Origin: Actinomycetota bacterium
GTDB taxonomy: Bacteria > Actinomycetota > Acidimicrobiia > Acidimicrobiales > Acidimicrobilacustridaceae
Length of the DNA: 35,562 bases
Reading direction: 5' to 3'
Assembly: GCA_009700115.1 (NCBI GenBank)
Contig: WLMU01000010.1
Span: 1-35,562, forward strand
Numbering within the stretch: position 1 is the first letter of the stretch; each line of letters begins with the position of its first letter. The position numbers and the translations under genes were made by a program. Positions 1-9,863 of this stretch are shown here, in pieces. The notes under the pieces are model-generated. The model was given only the letters and a program-made list of their open reading frames with translations, ran no database searches and was not told the DNA's origin.

Positions 1-1304
1 ACATTGGTCGCCCATGCCTCATCGCGTGCCACATTGCCACGTTCATCAATGGTGACACCGAGCTGGTCGAGCAGACCGCCCTGTTCAGCTCCGACGAAGC
101 CCATGGCCAAAAACACCAGCTCACAAGGAAGCTCGAACTCGGACCCTTCGATCGGTACGAAGCCCGGACGTCCGTCGACAACCTCAGAGACGACTTCAAC
201 AGCGCGAAGACCACGCAGATTGCCGTGCTCATCGCCGAGGAACTCCAACGTGTTGACGGCGTAGACGCGCTCTCCGCCTTCTTCATGGGCAGAGGAAGTG
301 CGGTACACGATCGGCCAGGTTGGCCACGGGTTCGCTTCGGGTCGCGAGTCAGACGGCCGAGGCATGATCTCGAACTGGTGCACAGACTCTGCACCTTGCC
401 GGTGTGAGGTTCCGAGACAATCTGCACCGGTGTCGCCGCCTCCGATAATGACGACCCGTTTGCCTTCCGCATGGATGGGACTGCGATCAAGGTCGCCTTC
501 TTGCACACGGTTCGCCAATGGGAGGAACTCCATGGCCTGATGGATGCCTCCGAACTCGCGTCCAGGGATCGAGAGATCCCGTGCCGCAGTCGCTCCCCCT
601 GCAAGCACAACAGCGTCGAATTGCTCGCGTAACTGTTCGCCAGTGATATCGAAACCCACGTTGCTGTTGCAACGGAATTCGACACCTTCCGCTTCGAGTT
701 GAGCAAGACGTCGATCGAGATGGCTTTTCTCCATCTTGAACTCGGGAATGCCGTAACGAAGAAGGCCGCCAGGGCGATCGGCACGTTCGAACACCACAAC
801 GTCGTGGCCCGCCCGAGCGAGTTGCTGAGCCGAGGTCAGACCGGCGGGACCGGAGCCGATAACCGCCACTCGTTTACCCGTGCGCACCGTCGCTAGCTGG
901 GGCTCAATCCAGCCTTCGGACCAAGCACGGTCGATAATTTCGACCTCAACCTGTTTGATCGTCACCGGATCTTGGTTAATGCCGACAACACATGCTGCTT
1001 CGCAAGGAGCTGGGCAAAGTCGCCCGGTGAACTCAGGGAAATTGTTTGTCGCGTGAAGGCGATCAATTGCATCTCGCCAACGATCACGGAAAACGAGATC
1101 GTTCCAATCGGGAATCAGATTCCCTAGTGGACAACCGTTATTGCAGAACGGAATGCCGCAATCCATACAGCGACTCGCCTGTTCTCGGACCTTGGCGATC
1201 GGGAAGTCTTCATAGACCTCACGCCAATCACGAAGGCGAACCGGAACCTCGCGGCGCGAAGGCAGCTCACGGTCATGCTTTAGAAAACCACTTGAATCAC
1301 CCAT
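1..1304 (-). CDS. gltD: Glutamate synthase (NADPH) small subunit, partial
   Basis: This is the beta subunit of NADPH-dependent glutamate synthase. It oxidises NADPH on FAD and passes electrons through iron-sulfur clusters to GltB, which makes glutamate from glutamine and 2-oxoglutarate. Visible in order: an N-terminal cysteine cluster region (CMDCGIPFCNNGCP, then GRLCPAPCEAAC), an FAD-binding GSGPAG motif followed by RPGGLLRYGIPEFKM, and a second dinucleotide motif, IGGGDTGADC, typical of the NADPH site. The start is the ATG at 1304 with GGGAG about 8 bases upstream, only 12 bases after the gltB stop, so the two genes are an operon. The frame runs off the left edge after about 434 codons; by family length (about 470-490) only the last FAD-contacting segment is missing. 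Identification is secure. Confidence 0.96.
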   Translation of the reverse strand, partial: MGDSSGFLKHDRELPSRREVPVRLRDWREVYEDFPIAKVREQASRCMDCGIPFCNNGCPLGNLIPDWNDLVFRDRWRDAIDRLHATNNFPEFTGRLCPAPCEAACVVGINQDPVTIKQVEVEIIDRAWSEGWIEPQLATVRTGKRVAVIGSGPAGLTSAQQLARAGHDVVVFERADRPGGLLRYGIPEFKMEKSHLDRRLAQLEAEGVEFRCNSNVGFDITGEQLREQFDAVVLAGGATAARDLSIPGREFGGIHQAMEFLPLANRVQEGDLDRSPIHAEGKRVVIIGGGDTGADCLGTSHRQGAESVHQFEIMPRPSDSRPEANPWPTWPIVYRTSSAHEEGGERVYAVNTLEFLGDEHGNLRGLRAVEVVSEVVDGRPGFVPIEGSEFELPCELVFLAMGFVGAEQGGLLDQLGVTIDERGNVARDEAWATN

Positions 1305-1316
1305 GATGCTCCCGTC

Positions 1317-4300
1317 TCATCCTCTCGCTGCGGCCATGACCGCATCAACAGGGTCAGTGCCTTCGGCGATCGCCTTGCGTTCAGCCTCAAGCACCCGCTT
1401 GAAATCTTTCGGAATGACCTTGACGAAATTGCTGCCGAACTCGGCCCATGACGCCAACATCTCGGCAGCGACGACCGAACCAGTTTCTTGACGGTGACGC
1501 TCAATGCGGTCACGGAGCCATTCAAGATCGTCGCGGTCAGGCGGATCGAGGTCGATCATCTCCGGATTCACTCGAAGGAGGAATGTGCTGTCGGGGTCAT
1601 AGACGAACGCCAAACCTCCCGACATTCCCGCGCCAAAATTCCGGCCCGTTGGTCCGAGGACCACGACTCGGCCACCAGTCATGTACTCGCAGCCGTGGTC
1701 ACCCAGGCCTTCAACGACAGCGACCGCGCCACTATTGCGGACACAGAAACGTTCGCCGACGATGCCCCGAAGGAACATCTCCCCTTGCGTTGCGCCGTAA
1801 AGCACGACGTTGCCAGCGATGATGTTGTCTTCCGCAGCAAAGGTTGCACTCTTCGACGGACGAACAATGATCCGGCCGCCTGACAGACCTTTACCGATGT
1901 AGTCGTTAGCGTCACCTTCGAGCCTCAGAGTGATCCCCTTCGGGATGAAAGCGCCGAAACTTTGACCAGCAGATCCCTCGAACGCGATCGTGATCGTGTC
2001 GTCGGGAAGACCTTCGCCGCCGAACCGCCTCGTGAGCTCAGCGCCGAGCATCGTTCCGACGGTCCGATTCACATTGCGAATTGGGGACGCGATTTCTACA
2101 CGCTCACGCCGATCGAGCGCTGGCGCAGCCTGTCGGATCAGTTCGTTGTCAAGCGCAAGGTCAAGACCGTGATCCTGATTCTCTGTGCAACGGCGACTTG
2201 CATCCTTGGCGATTTCTGGGAGATACAGGATCGGTGAGAGATCGAGACCGGAGGCCTTCCAGTGGTCGACAGCTTTCACGGCGTCGATCAATTCGACCTG
2301 TCCGATCGCCTCGTCGAGGTTTCGGAAACCAAGTTCGGCCAGGAGTTCCCGCACTTCTTCGGCGATGAATTCAAAGAAGTTGACAACGAATTCGGGTTTG
2401 CCGGAGAAACGAGCCCGCAACTCAGGATTTTGGGTGGCGACACCAACTGGACACGTGTCGAGATGGCAGACACGCATCATGATGCAGCCCGAGACCACGA
2501 GCGGCGCCGTGGCGAATCCGAATTCTTCAGCTCCGAGGAGCGCAGCGACGATGACGTCGCGACCAGTTTTGAGTTGGCCGTCGACCTGCACAACGATCCG
2601 GTCGCGAAGCTTGTTCAGCAAAAGTGTCTGCTGAGTCTCTGCAAGTCCGAGTTCCCACGGCGCGCCAGCGTGTTTCAGGGAGGTCAGCGGTGAAGCTCCG
2701 GTGCCACCATCGTGTCCAGAAATCAGGACAACATCGGCGTGAGCCTTCGAAACACCAGCCGCGACTGTTCCGACACCAACTTCTGATACCAACTTCACGT
2801 GAACGCGTGCCTCATTGTTGGCGTTCTTGAGGTCGTGGATGAGTTGGGCCAGATCCTCAATTGAGTAAATATCGTGATGCGGAGGTGGTGAGATAAGTCC
2901 TACCCCAGGAGTGGAATGGCGAGTCTTCGCCACCCATGGGTACACCTTGTGTCCAGGGAGTTGTCCACCCTCGCCTGGCTTCGCGCCTTGCGCCATCTTG
3001 ATCTGAAGGTCATCGGCATTCACGAGGTATTCGCTTGTTACACCGAATCTTCCAGATGCAACCTGCTTGATTGCAGAACGCTTCGAATCGCCATTCGCTA
3101 GCGGTAGAAAGCGCTCTGCGTCTTCGCCGCCCTCTCCGGTATTGGACTTACCGCCAATCCGGTTCATGGCGATAGCCAAATTTTCATGCGCTTCGGCAGA
3201 AATCGAACCGTACGACATCGCGCCTGTGGAGAAACGCTTGACAATTGCGCTAACTGGTTCAACTTCATCGAGCGGAACCGAGGGACGTGCTCCAAAGTCG
3301 AGTTCGAAAAGTCCGCGCAGTGTCGCAAGATCCTTCGATTGGTCATTCACGCGTGCGGTGTATTCCTTGAATACGTCGTAACGACCCGAACGTGTCGAAT
3401 GTTGGAGTTTGTAAACCGTCTCAGGGTTAAAGAGGTGGTACTCGCCTTCGCGACGCCACTGGTATTCGCCCCCGGCCTCAAGTGAACGGTGTGCTCGCTC
3501 CGTGGGATTCGTCGGATTCGCCAAGCGGTGCCGGGCAGCAACTTCCTCGGCAATCTCGTCGAGTCCGATTCCTCCAAGACGACTCACGGTGCCACTGAAG
3601 TACTCGTCGACAAGATCGTGTGCCAGTCCAATGGCCTCGAATATCTGAGCACCGGTATATGAGGCAACCGTCGAGATGCCCATTTTCGACATGACCTTCA
3701 AGACGCCCTTACTTGAAGATTTGATGTAGTTGGCGATCGCTTTGATCGGATCGTTCATCTCGCTGCGACCCTCGGCGATCAGATCCTCGATCGTTTCGAA
3801 GGCAAGGTAAGGATTGATCGCGGCAGCGCCGTAACCAATCAGAAGGCACATGTGATGCACTTCTCGCGCATCTCCGGCTTCCACGATGAGTCCGACACGA
3901 GTGCGCGTCTTTTGTCCGATCAAATGATGATGGACCGCACTCGTAAAGAGCAGAGAAGGAATTGGAGCCATCTCAGCGTCGGCGCCACGATCTGACAGGA
4001 CGAGCATGGTCGCTCCCGCCTCGATCGCGTCGGTAGCGAGGCGTCGCACATTTGCAAGTGCCTTCTTGAGTCCTTCTCCCCCAGCGGTCACTGGATACAG
4101 ACAAGGAATCACCACAGTACGAAAATCTGATGCGCCTTCGTGATCAGCAATATGCACAAGGGTGCGGAGTTCGTTGTTGTCGAGAATGGGGCGTTCAATA
4201 ACAATCTGACGGCAGGACGAAGGCTGCGGGTTCAGCAGATTGCCCTCAGGTCCCAACGTCCCACTGATAGCGGTGACGAGCTCTTCTCGGATTGCGTCAA

Positions 4301-5879
4301 GCGGTGGATTCGTTACCTGCGCAAAAAGCTGTGCGAAGTAATCGAACAGAAGTCGGGAGCGCGAAGAGAGGACAGCAATCGGAGTATCGGTCCCCATCGA
4401 GCCAAGTGGCTCAAGCCCGTTCTTGGCCATGGGCTCCAAGATGAGCTTCATTTCCTCGTAGGTGTATCCAAAGAGCTGCTGACGCTTCACCACTGAGTCG
4501 TGCGGCATCAGTGTGTGCGATTGCGAGGCGAGTGAGTGCAGTTCGATCTGGTTTGCAGACAGCCAATCGCCATATGGATGACGTTCGGCGAGGTGAGATT
4601 TGATCTCCTCGTCGTCAATGATCCGACCCTGTTCCGTGTCGACAAGGAACATGCGACCTGGTCGCAGGCGGCCCTTTTGTACGACTCGGGCGGGATCGAT
4701 ATCGATGACCCCAACTTCTGAAGCCATGATCACGAGATCATCGGTCGTCACCCAATATCGCGACGGGCGAAGCCCGTTTCGGTCGAGAACAGCGCCGATC
4801 ACAGTGCCATCGGTGAACGCAATGGATGCGGGACCGTCCCATGGCTCCATAAGTGACGCGTGATAGCGGTAAAAGTCGCGTTTTGCTCGCGGCATCGAGG
4901 GCTGATGTTCCCAAGCTTCAGGAACCATCATGAGCACTGCGTGCGGAAGGTCGTAGCCGCCCATATGTAAAAGCTCGAGTACCTCATCGAACGTCGCTGA
5001 GTCAGAGGCTTCAGGCGTGCAGATTGGGAAGATTCGATCGAGGTCGCCAGGCAGGAGATCTGAGTGCAGCAGTGCTTCGCGTGCTCGCATCCAGTTGCGA
5101 TTTCCTTGCACCGTATTGATTTCGCCGTTGTGAGCGATGAATCGGAACGGATGGGCCAACGGCCACGAAGGGAAGGTATTCGTTGAGAAGCGCGAATGAA
5201 CGAGAGCTAACGCTGATTCGACTCGAGGATCGTTGAGATCTGTGAAAAACGCTCCAAGTTGCGTGGTTGTGAGCATTCCCTTGTAGATGAATGTGCGACT
5301 CGAAAGCGACGGGAAGTACACACCTCCATCGCTGAGGGAGCCGAGTTCGATCTCCGCACGTTTGCGAGCGATGTACACGCGACGATCGAGCGTCAGCCCA
5401 TGGAGGCCCTCACCAACAATGAAAGGTTGGAAGAAGGAAGGCTCGACACCCTTCGCTTGCGACCCGATCATGGAGTCGTCAACTGGAACTTCTCTCCATC
5501 CGAGGACTGTCAGTCCTTCTTCGACGAAAATCGACTCAATTGCCGATTGAACCGCCAAAGCCTTTGCAGAGTCAGATGGAAGGAAGGCGAGTCCGGTTGC
5601 ATAGTCGCCTTCTGGTGGAAGGTCGAAGGGAACAACGGATCGGAAGAACTTGTCGGGTATCTGCAGAAGGATGCCGGCGCCGTCGCCGGTATTGACCTCT
5701 GATCCTGCGGCACCGCGATGATCCATGTTGCAAAGCGCGCCTAGACCATGGCGCACAATCTGATGACTGCGATCGCCTTTCATATGCACGACGAAATTGA
5801 CGCCACAGGCATCGTGTTCAAATCGGGGGTCGTAGAGACCCTGTGCATTGGGGAGCCCCGACGGGCGAAGTGTTGACAT
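1317..5879 (-). CDS. gltB: Glutamate synthase large subunit
   Basis: Alpha subunit of glutamate synthase, 1520 aa from the chosen start, normal for the family. It hydrolyses glutamine in an N-terminal class II amidotransferase domain, channels ammonia, and reduces the imino intermediate with 2-oxoglutarate on FMN. The domain order is seen: amidotransferase from Cys25 (HDACGVNF; the first 24 residues are a likely propeptide removed to free the nucleophile), a central domain, the FMN synthase domain (around 800-1180) and a C-terminal glycine-rich GXGXG domain. The 3Fe-4S motif [12 protein letters not shown] places cysteines at about 1132, 1138 and 1143. The start is ATG 5879 with AGGAAG just upstream. 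The frame stays open to 6161, but that extension would run into the divergent aminopeptidase gene and adds nothing conserved. gltD follows 12 bases downstream. Confidence 0.97.
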   Translation of the reverse strand: MSTLRPSGLPNAQGLYDPRFEHDACGVNFVVHMKGDRSHQIVRHGLGALCNMDHRGAAGSEVNTGDGAGILLQIPDKFFRSVVPFDLPPEGDYATGLAFLPSDSAKALAVQSAIESIFVEEGLTVLGWREVPVDDSMIGSQAKGVEPSFFQPFIVGEGLHGLTLDRRVYIARKRAEIELGSLSDGGVYFPSLSSRTFIYKGMLTTTQLGAFFTDLNDPRVESALALVHSRFSTNTFPSWPLAHPFRFIAHNGEINTVQGNRNWMRAREALLHSDLLPGDLDRIFPICTPEASDSATFDEVLELLHMGGYDLPHAVLMMVPEAWEHQPSMPRAKRDFYRYHASLMEPWDGPASIAFTDGTVIGAVLDRNGLRPSRYWVTTDDLVIMASEVGVIDIDPARVVQKGRLRPGRMFLVDTEQGRIIDDEEIKSHLAERHPYGDWLSANQIELHSLASQSHTLMPHDSVVKRQQLFGYTYEEMKLILEPMAKNGLEPLGSMGTDTPIAVLSSRSRLLFDYFAQLFAQVTNPPLDAIREELVTAISGTLGPEGNLLNPQPSSCRQIVIERPILDNNELRTLVHIADHEGASDFRTVVIPCLYPVTAGGEGLKKALANVRRLATDAIEAGATMLVLSDRGADAEMAPIPSLLFTSAVHHHLIGQKTRTRVGLIVEAGDAREVHHMCLLIGYGAAAINPYLAFETIEDLIAEGRSEMNDPIKAIANYIKSSSKGVLKVMSKMGISTVASYTGAQIFEAIGLAHDLVDEYFSGTVSRLGGIGLDEIAEEVAARHRLANPTNPTERAHRSLEAGGEYQWRREGEYHLFNPETVYKLQHSTRSGRYDVFKEYTARVNDQSKDLATLRGLFELDFGARPSVPLDEVEPVSAIVKRFSTGAMSYGSISAEAHENLAIAMNRIGGKSNTGEGGEDAERFLPLANGDSKRSAIKQVASGRFGVTSEYLVNADDLQIKMAQGAKPGEGGQLPGHKVYPWVAKTRHSTPGVGLISPPPHHDIYSIEDLAQLIHDLKNANNEARVHVKLVSEVGVGTVAAGVSKAHADVVLISGHDGGTGASPLTSLKHAGAPWELGLAETQQTLLLNKLRDRIVVQVDGQLKTGRDVIVAALLGAEEFGFATAPLVVSGCIMMRVCHLDTCPVGVATQNPELRARFSGKPEFVVNFFEFIAEEVRELLAELGFRNLDEAIGQVELIDAVKAVDHWKASGLDLSPILYLPEIAKDASRRCTENQDHGLDLALDNELIRQAAPALDRRERVEIASPIRNVNRTVGTMLGAELTRRFGGEGLPDDTITIAFEGSAGQSFGAFIPKGITLRLEGDANDYIGKGLSGGRIIVRPSKSATFAAEDNIIAGNVVLYGATQGEMFLRGIVGERFCVRNSGAVAVVEGLGDHGCEYMTGGRVVVLGPTGRNFGAGMSGGLAFVYDPDSTFLLRVNPEMIDLDPPDRDDLEWLRDRIERHRQETGSVVAAEMLASWAEFGSNFVKVIPKDFKRVLEAERKAIAEGTDPVDAVMAAARG

Positions 5880-5984
5880 ACGTCTTCCTGCGTTGCGTGG
5901 ACCAGCAGAGCCAACCCGTTGGGTTGAGATCCGTGGTGATGGCATGCTCACGATGGGGACGACGCTGGCCCCTGAGCGAAGGTG

Positions 5985-5990
5985 AATCGT
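5985..5990 (-). promoter_or_regulatory. Candidate -10 box for gltBD
   Basis: On the minus strand TACGAT fits TANNNT and lies about 105 bases before the gltB ATG, implying a leader of roughly 100 bases that carries the ribosome site. The surrounding GTACGATTCAC also occurs before the LCP gene, where the spacing supports a -10 role. No convincing -35 box is visible, so this is tentative. Confidence 0.35.
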
Positions 5991-5992
5991 AC

Positions 5993-6017
5993 ACGGAGAA
6001 GGGCCCTCTCCTTCCGT
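5993..6017. promoter_or_regulatory. Hairpin in gltB / aminopeptidase intergenic region
   Basis: The + strand reads ACGG-AG-AAGG, a 7-base loop, then CCTT-CCGT: eight base pairs with a two-base bulge. An alternative pairing GGAGA/TCTCC around GGGCCC is also possible. It lies just upstream of the candidate gltB -10 box, so it may be an operator-like DNA element rather than RNA. Function unknown. Confidence 0.35.
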
Positions 6018-6022
6018 CGAAG

Positions 6023-6034
6023 CTCTCATGAGAG
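6023..6034. promoter_or_regulatory. 12-base perfect palindrome, possible operator
   Basis: CTCTCATGAGAG is its own reverse complement. It lies between the divergent gltB and aminopeptidase promoters, about 45 bases before the aminopeptidase start region and 35-50 bases upstream of the candidate gltB -10 box. A dimeric regulator site is a reasonable guess; which regulator is unknown. Confidence 0.35.
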
Positions 6035-6067
6035 TCTGAGCGCAGGACGGCCCCAGATCAGCCCCGG

Positions 6068-6073
6068 TAAGGT
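6068..6073 (+). promoter_or_regulatory. -10 box of leaderless aminopeptidase mRNA
   Basis: TAAGGT followed by exactly 7 bases and the GTG at 6081. This spacing puts the transcription start at or next to the start codon. The same arrangement recurs before several other genes in the window. Confidence 0.55.
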
Positions 6074-6080
6074 CTTCAGC

Positions 6081-7403
6081 GTGCAGAGGCCCAATCACGA
6101 CCCCGAGAGCCACATCACCGACCTCGCCGCCTTCATACAGGCGTCTCCCTCGCCGTATCACGCTGTCGCGATCGTCTCAGAGCGTCTTCAACGGCTTGGC
6201 TTTATTGCCATCGAAGAAACCTCTCCATGGCCACAAGAGCCAGGCAGATATTTCCTGCGTCGAGGCGGAGCTCTCGTGGCGTGGGCGTCTGCCGATGGGG
6301 CCGACCCTCGGAATGGCTTCCGGATTATCGGCGCCCATACCGACTCTCCGAATCTCCGGTTGCGACCTCGGCCCGATCATCGTTCAGCGGGGATGGCACA
6401 ACTTGGAGTCGAGATCTATGGAGGTGTGCTTCTCAATTCCTGGTTCGACCGCGACTTGGGTCTCTCCGGGCGCATCTCCCTGATCAATAGCGACGGATCA
6501 ACCGAGACCCGACTTCTCCATGTCAACGAGCCACTCCTGCGCGTGCCGCAGTTGGCCATCCACCTTGATCGATCGGTGACAGCCGACGGACTGCGTCTCG
6601 ACCCGCAACGTCATTTGCAACCTGTCTGGAGTTCGATGCCAGACTCGGTCCCTGGCTTTCGTGAATGGCTGGCGCAGCAACTCGCGGTCCCTGCTTCATC
6701 GATCAGCGCGTGGGATCTCATGACCCACGACCTCACACCGCCTGCCCGACTCGGAGTGGACGGTTCGATGTTCGCCTCTGGCCGACTCGACAACTTGCTC
6801 TCCTGCCACGCGGGTCTCGTTGCACTTGAGAGCAGTTCTGTCGAAGACTTCACTTCAGTGCCGGTTCTCTGCCTCTTCGATCATGAAGAAGTTGGAAGTG
6901 GAACGGCAAGTGGCGCAGCCGGACAGCTTCTCCCGGCGGCTCTCGAGAGAATTTGTCTTGCAGCCGGCCTGACCCGCGACGATTGGTTTGCGTCACTGGC
7001 CGCGTCGATGTGTGTGTCTGCAGATGGTGCGCACGCGACTCATCCGAACTGGCCCGAGCGTCACGAACCCGACCATCAGGTCTTCCTCGATGCAGGACCA
7101 GTCTTGAAATGGAACGCCAACGCTCGCTACGGAACTGATGCTCCCGGCGCTGCTCACATGCTCGCCCTAGCGGAAAAGTACGAGATTCCCATGCAGGCGT
7201 TCGTCTCTCGAAACGACATGCCGTGTGGATCCACTATCGGCCCCATCACTTCGGCTCAATTGGGAATTCCCACTATCGATATCGGAGTGGCACAACTTTC
7301 GATGCACTCCGCACGAGAATTAACCGGCGTGATCGACCCCGCCCGATTCTCGACCCTGCTCGCAGCGTTTCTCACTGTTCCGAGAACGCTCGGTAAGCGT
7401 TGA
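6081..7403 (+). CDS. M18 family aminopeptidase
   Basis: Probable cytoplasmic zinc aminopeptidase of family M18 (aspartyl aminopeptidase/ApeB type), releasing N-terminal acidic or neutral residues in peptide turnover. At 440 aa from the chosen GTG it has the usual family length. Metal-site motifs are present: HTDSPN (His86, Asp88), DHEEVGS (around 267-273, with the paired glutamates that serve catalysis and metal binding) and a C-terminal MHSARE histidine. Codons upstream of 6081 are open back to 5982 but encode unconserved basic sequence. GTG 6081 is preferred because TAAGGT sits 7 bases upstream, giving a leaderless start, and because homology begins a few residues later. It is divergent from gltB and overlaps the next gene by four bases. 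Confidence 0.9.
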   Translation: MQRPNHDPESHITDLAAFIQASPSPYHAVAIVSERLQRLGFIAIEETSPWPQEPGRYFLRRGGALVAWASADGADPRNGFRIIGAHTDSPNLRLRPRPDHRSAGMAQLGVEIYGGVLLNSWFDRDLGLSGRISLINSDGSTETRLLHVNEPLLRVPQLAIHLDRSVTADGLRLDPQRHLQPVWSSMPDSVPGFREWLAQQLAVPASSISAWDLMTHDLTPPARLGVDGSMFASGRLDNLLSCHAGLVALESSSVEDFTSVPVLCLFDHEEVGSGTASGAAGQLLPAALERICLAAGLTRDDWFASLAASMCVSADGAHATHPNWPERHEPDHQVFLDAGPVLKWNANARYGTDAPGAAHMLALAEKYEIPMQAFVSRNDMPCGSTIGPITSAQLGIPTIDIGVAQLSMHSARELTGVIDPARFSTLLAAFLTVPRTLGKR

Positions 7404-7990
7404 ATTTTCATGACGCGCTTGCGATCCTAGGAGCTACTCCGGAGTCGTCAGCGAAAAGCATCCGCACGACTTACTTCGACCTCATGCGACAGCATCATCC
7501 AGATGTTGCAACTCTCGACATCGCTTCCGGCGGTCCCTCTTTAGATCCAGCAATTCTCACTGAAGCGTATGCAGTCGTTCTCGCTGAATTTAGTAAGAAC
7601 AATCTGGAGTTAGGTTCGAAAACCGCTTCTAGGTCGAAACCGATGTCGCGGATCAGCGACGCAGTTGCGCCTGTGGCAGCGAGCCACGATGGTGACACGA
7701 TCTTGATCGAAGCTCCCGCCGACGAGGCCTACCAGCGACTCCTCGATGCGGCCGCTGGATTGGGAGGCATCGGTCACGTGGACCGCTCTAACGAGATTCT
7801 CGAAGTCATCGTCCGATTCGACGGGGGGCCTTCCTGCTCGCTACTCATGACCCTCCACGGGAGAGTCGACGGTACCGGGGTCTTCTGTGAACTCGAATCG
7901 ATCGAAGCACTCGCCACGCCGCCGCTGACTCCTGTGCTCGACGCACTCGTGTACCTTCTGAACTCGCCCACCAAAGCATCCGCGACCTGA
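7400..7990 (+). CDS. J-domain protein with unassigned C-terminal domain
   Basis: A 196-residue protein whose first ~65 residues look like a J-domain: an amphipathic helix, the segment TYFDLMRQHHPDV with the diagnostic His-Pro-Asp at residues 33-35, then a third helix. J-domains stimulate the ATPase of Hsp70 (DnaK), so it may target DnaK to particular clients. The rest (about 90-190) begins DTILIEAPADEAYQRLLDAA and looks like an alpha/beta domain, perhaps START/SRPBCC-like, but I cannot name it. The glycine-rich linker and zinc centre of true DnaJ are absent. The start is TTG 7400, sharing TTGA with the aminopeptidase stop, which implies translational coupling. An aminopeptidase coupled to a J-protein hints at a protein quality-control role; that is inference. 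Confidence 0.7.
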   Translation: MNFHDALAILGATPESSAKSIRTTYFDLMRQHHPDVATLDIASGGPSLDPAILTEAYAVVLAEFSKNNLELGSKTASRSKPMSRISDAVAPVAASHDGDTILIEAPADEAYQRLLDAAAGLGGIGHVDRSNEILEVIVRFDGGPSCSLLMTLHGRVDGTGVFCELESIEALATPPLTPVLDALVYLLNSPTKASAT

Positions 7991-8042
7991 GTCACCGGCG
8001 CCGCGAAAATGGCTCTTGGTCAATGAGGAGGGAGTCGAGTTC

Positions 8043-8642
8043 ATGGCAGTCACTAGCCAGTCGTGGATGCTCGACGCCATTTCCTTTCACCACGATTTCG
8101 AGCGTCGACTTCGAAGCCCTGAAGGATTAGTCGCAGTGCGAGACCGTGCGGTGCGTCTCTGGGACGGCGTCGACCCGGTTGTCCATGACTACCTCGCCTC
8201 GCTTGTCGTTTCCTCTCCAGAGGAGTGGTATCGGGCGTGCGAAGACACGTACCTCGTCGACTGGTACCGGGTTCTTATGGCTCCATGGCTCACTCCAACG
8301 AGGTCGATCCAATTTCCTGACGCGCTGAGGCGTGGTCTCCCCCACCTCGGATGGCACGCCACCGAGTCGCGGCGTCTCGCTCGCGGTCGAGAGTTACTCA
8401 CACTCGCTGAACGACACCTCAGGGGTGACACTCTGGATCAACTTCTCGCACGATTTGGTTGGGGGCACAAAGGATGGCTTGATTTTGATGATGTCTCTGC
8501 AGCGCTTGCGCGGTTGAGACGTCTAGACCCTCGGCAATTTCGCGATCACCCCGAACTTGTAGGAATTGTCGAGAATGCGTTTGAGGTCTTCGAGTCGGCA
8601 GCCACCAAGCCAGACCATGTCCTGCTTAGCGTTTCTGACTAA
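8043..8642 (+). CDS. Hypothetical protein, tryptophan-rich
   Basis: I do not recognise this 199-residue protein. It has no signal peptide or membrane segment and is rich in Trp, Arg, Leu and Asp (for example EEWYRACEDTYLVDWYRVL), suggesting a soluble, mostly helical fold. A conserved-looking patch, ARFGWGHKGWLDFDDV, lies near residues 140-156. The ATG at 8043 is chosen because GAGGAGGG ends 10 bases before it; an in-frame TTG at 8016 lies upstream of that ribosome site. It follows the J-domain gene by 52 bases on the same strand and is probably the last gene of that transcription unit. Codon usage resembles its neighbours, so it is likely a real gene. Confidence 0.7.
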   Translation: MAVTSQSWMLDAISFHHDFERRLRSPEGLVAVRDRAVRLWDGVDPVVHDYLASLVVSSPEEWYRACEDTYLVDWYRVLMAPWLTPTRSIQFPDALRRGLPHLGWHATESRRLARGRELLTLAERHLRGDTLDQLLARFGWGHKGWLDFDDVSAALARLRRLDPRQFRDHPELVGIVENAFEVFESAATKPDHVLLSVSD

Positions 8643-8651
8643 GGGCGTTAC

Positions 8652-8675
8652 GAGCGAGATCGTATTTTTCGCTCA
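8652..8675. terminator. Weak bidirectional terminator candidate
   Basis: Between the convergent hypothetical gene and LCP gene lie GAGCGA and, after an 11-base loop that includes a run of five T, TCGCTC. The six-base stem is short and the T run falls in the loop, so support is weak; it is simply the only hairpin in this 41-base gap. Confidence 0.25.
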
Positions 8676-8683
8676 TTGATGAT

Positions 8684-9829
8684 CTAGGAGCTCAAAGCAG
8701 CGATCACTGCTGTCGAGGATGCTTGCAGTTCGAGCACATCAGCGCCACCCGATGTTCGGCGTGGTGTTACCGGAAGAGCGACAGGCTCAGGCGACTCGTC
8801 CTTCATTGTCCATCCAAGACGTAACGCATCGAAATACCCAAATGTTGTGTCCCGTTTCATTCCGGAGCCCAAGGAGCCGGGGAGCTGCATTAGGTGTAGT
8901 GGATTGCGTTCACCAGCGACCTTGTGCATCAAAGCAGTAAGGAACGCTCGTTGCCGTTCGGTTCTGCCAATGTCGGCGGTGCCGTCAACTCGCCACTTCC
9001 CATCAACCAATTCCTCGTAGTAGCGGCTGCGCACGTAAGCAAGCGCCTGGACCCCGTTGAGGTGGGTTCGTCCCGCTTTCGGAAGAGATAAACCAGAGTG
9101 ATCGTCTTTCGCTGGAAAGGGAATGTCGATGGTGATTCCGTCGACGGAATCAACCAGTTTTCCAAAACTCACAAAATTGATCTCGAGATAGTGATCAACA
9201 GGGATGCCAAGTTCTTCCACGGCTTTGATCAGATTCGAGGGCCCATTCGCGAAGGTTGCGTTAATGCGTCCCTTCTGTCCCGTCACCGGATCAGTCACCC
9301 ATAAATCCCTAGGAACTGATGCGAGTTGGGTCGTTCCGCCGTCAATATGGAGCACCATGATCGTGTCGGTTCGGGCACCGGAAACCTCACCGGAGAGAAA
9401 CGCCCCGGCATTCGGATCGTTGCTTGAAATCCCGGCTCGAGAATCAGTGCCCACAATTAAGTAGTTGGTGCCATGCCGAGAGCCGCGCGGGCTCAAGACG
9501 GAAGCAACATTTACGGTTGGAAGGCGGGAGAACTGCCACCAGCCGAACATGAAGGCACTTGCCGGAAGCAAGAGCGCTAACGCCAAACAAAGCGCAATCA
9601 CTGTTCGCAAACGACGTCGAAATTTTCGCCCCGACACCGCAGCAGGAGGTGAGAGAGGATGGCCGTTCGGACCAGCTCGCAACTCCGAGTTGCCCCGTTC
9701 GTCCAAAAGCCTGGAGCTGCGCCCAATGATGGGTCGTGCCGCAATGCCCGCTGTGGGGCCCCTCTGTTCTTGTTCCTCGTTCGAGGAACGTCCAAGAATC
9801 CGTCGTCCGGAAGGATCTCGATCAGCCAT
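8684..9829 (-). CDS. LytR-CpsA-Psr (LCP) family protein
   Basis: A membrane-anchored LCP enzyme, 381 aa. LCP proteins transfer undecaprenyl-linked glycopolymers such as arabinogalactan or teichoic acid onto peptidoglycan on the outer face of the membrane. Visible: a cytoplasmic arginine-rich N-terminus of about 70 residues, one transmembrane helix (about 75-97, ALCLALALLLPASAFMFGWW), then the LCP domain with NYLIVGTDSR, ARTDTIMVLHID, SVPRDLW and ALAYVRSR plus GRTERQRAFL, which carry the conserved Asp and Arg residues that bind pyrophosphate. The ATG at 9829 is not preceded by a good ribosome site; instead an 11-codon upstream reading frame ends within its first codons (see separate entry). 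Divergent from the FAD oxidoreductase. Confidence 0.92.
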   Translation of the reverse strand: MADRDPSGRRILGRSSNEEQEQRGPTAGIAARPIIGRSSRLLDERGNSELRAGPNGHPLSPPAAVSGRKFRRRLRTVIALCLALALLLPASAFMFGWWQFSRLPTVNVASVLSPRGSRHGTNYLIVGTDSRAGISSNDPNAGAFLSGEVSGARTDTIMVLHIDGGTTQLASVPRDLWVTDPVTGQKGRINATFANGPSNLIKAVEELGIPVDHYLEINFVSFGKLVDSVDGITIDIPFPAKDDHSGLSLPKAGRTHLNGVQALAYVRSRYYEELVDGKWRVDGTADIGRTERQRAFLTALMHKVAGERNPLHLMQLPGSLGSGMKRDTTFGYFDALRLGWTMKDESPEPVALPVTPRRTSGGADVLELQASSTAVIAALSS

Positions 9830-9857
9830 CGAGATCGCTGCCCACGTCGATGTTCAT
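9822..9857 (-). CDS. Possible 11-codon leaderless upstream ORF
   Basis: On the minus strand an ATG at 9857 lies 6 bases after TACGAT, the spacing used by the other leaderless genes here. It reads MNIDVGSDLDG and stops at TGA 9824-9822, overlapping the LCP start by eight bases (ATGGCTGA). If the mRNA starts at this ATG, ribosomes finishing the peptide would reinitiate on the LCP ATG, which has no clear Shine-Dalgarno of its own. This is inferred from spacing alone, and the alternative is that the LCP gene simply has a weak ribosome site. Confidence 0.4.
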   Translation of the reverse strand: MNIDVGSDLDG

Positions 9858-9863
9858 CTGTGA

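Noticed and set aside
5259-5702. Plus-strand open frame of 147 codons inside gltB
   Set aside because: It is antisense to the conserved amidotransferase domain and encodes a low-similarity, shadow-like sequence; other antisense frames in gltB are the same.
5880-6060. Glycine or glutamine riboswitch in the gltB leader
   Set aside because: GGAGAG and CACC-like fragments occur, but the order and conserved cores of the known glycine and glutamine aptamers are not present on either strand.
5880-6161. N-terminal extension of GltB to 6161
   Set aside because: The 94 extra residues are unconserved, overlap the divergent aminopeptidase, and the ATG at 5879 has a good ribosome site.
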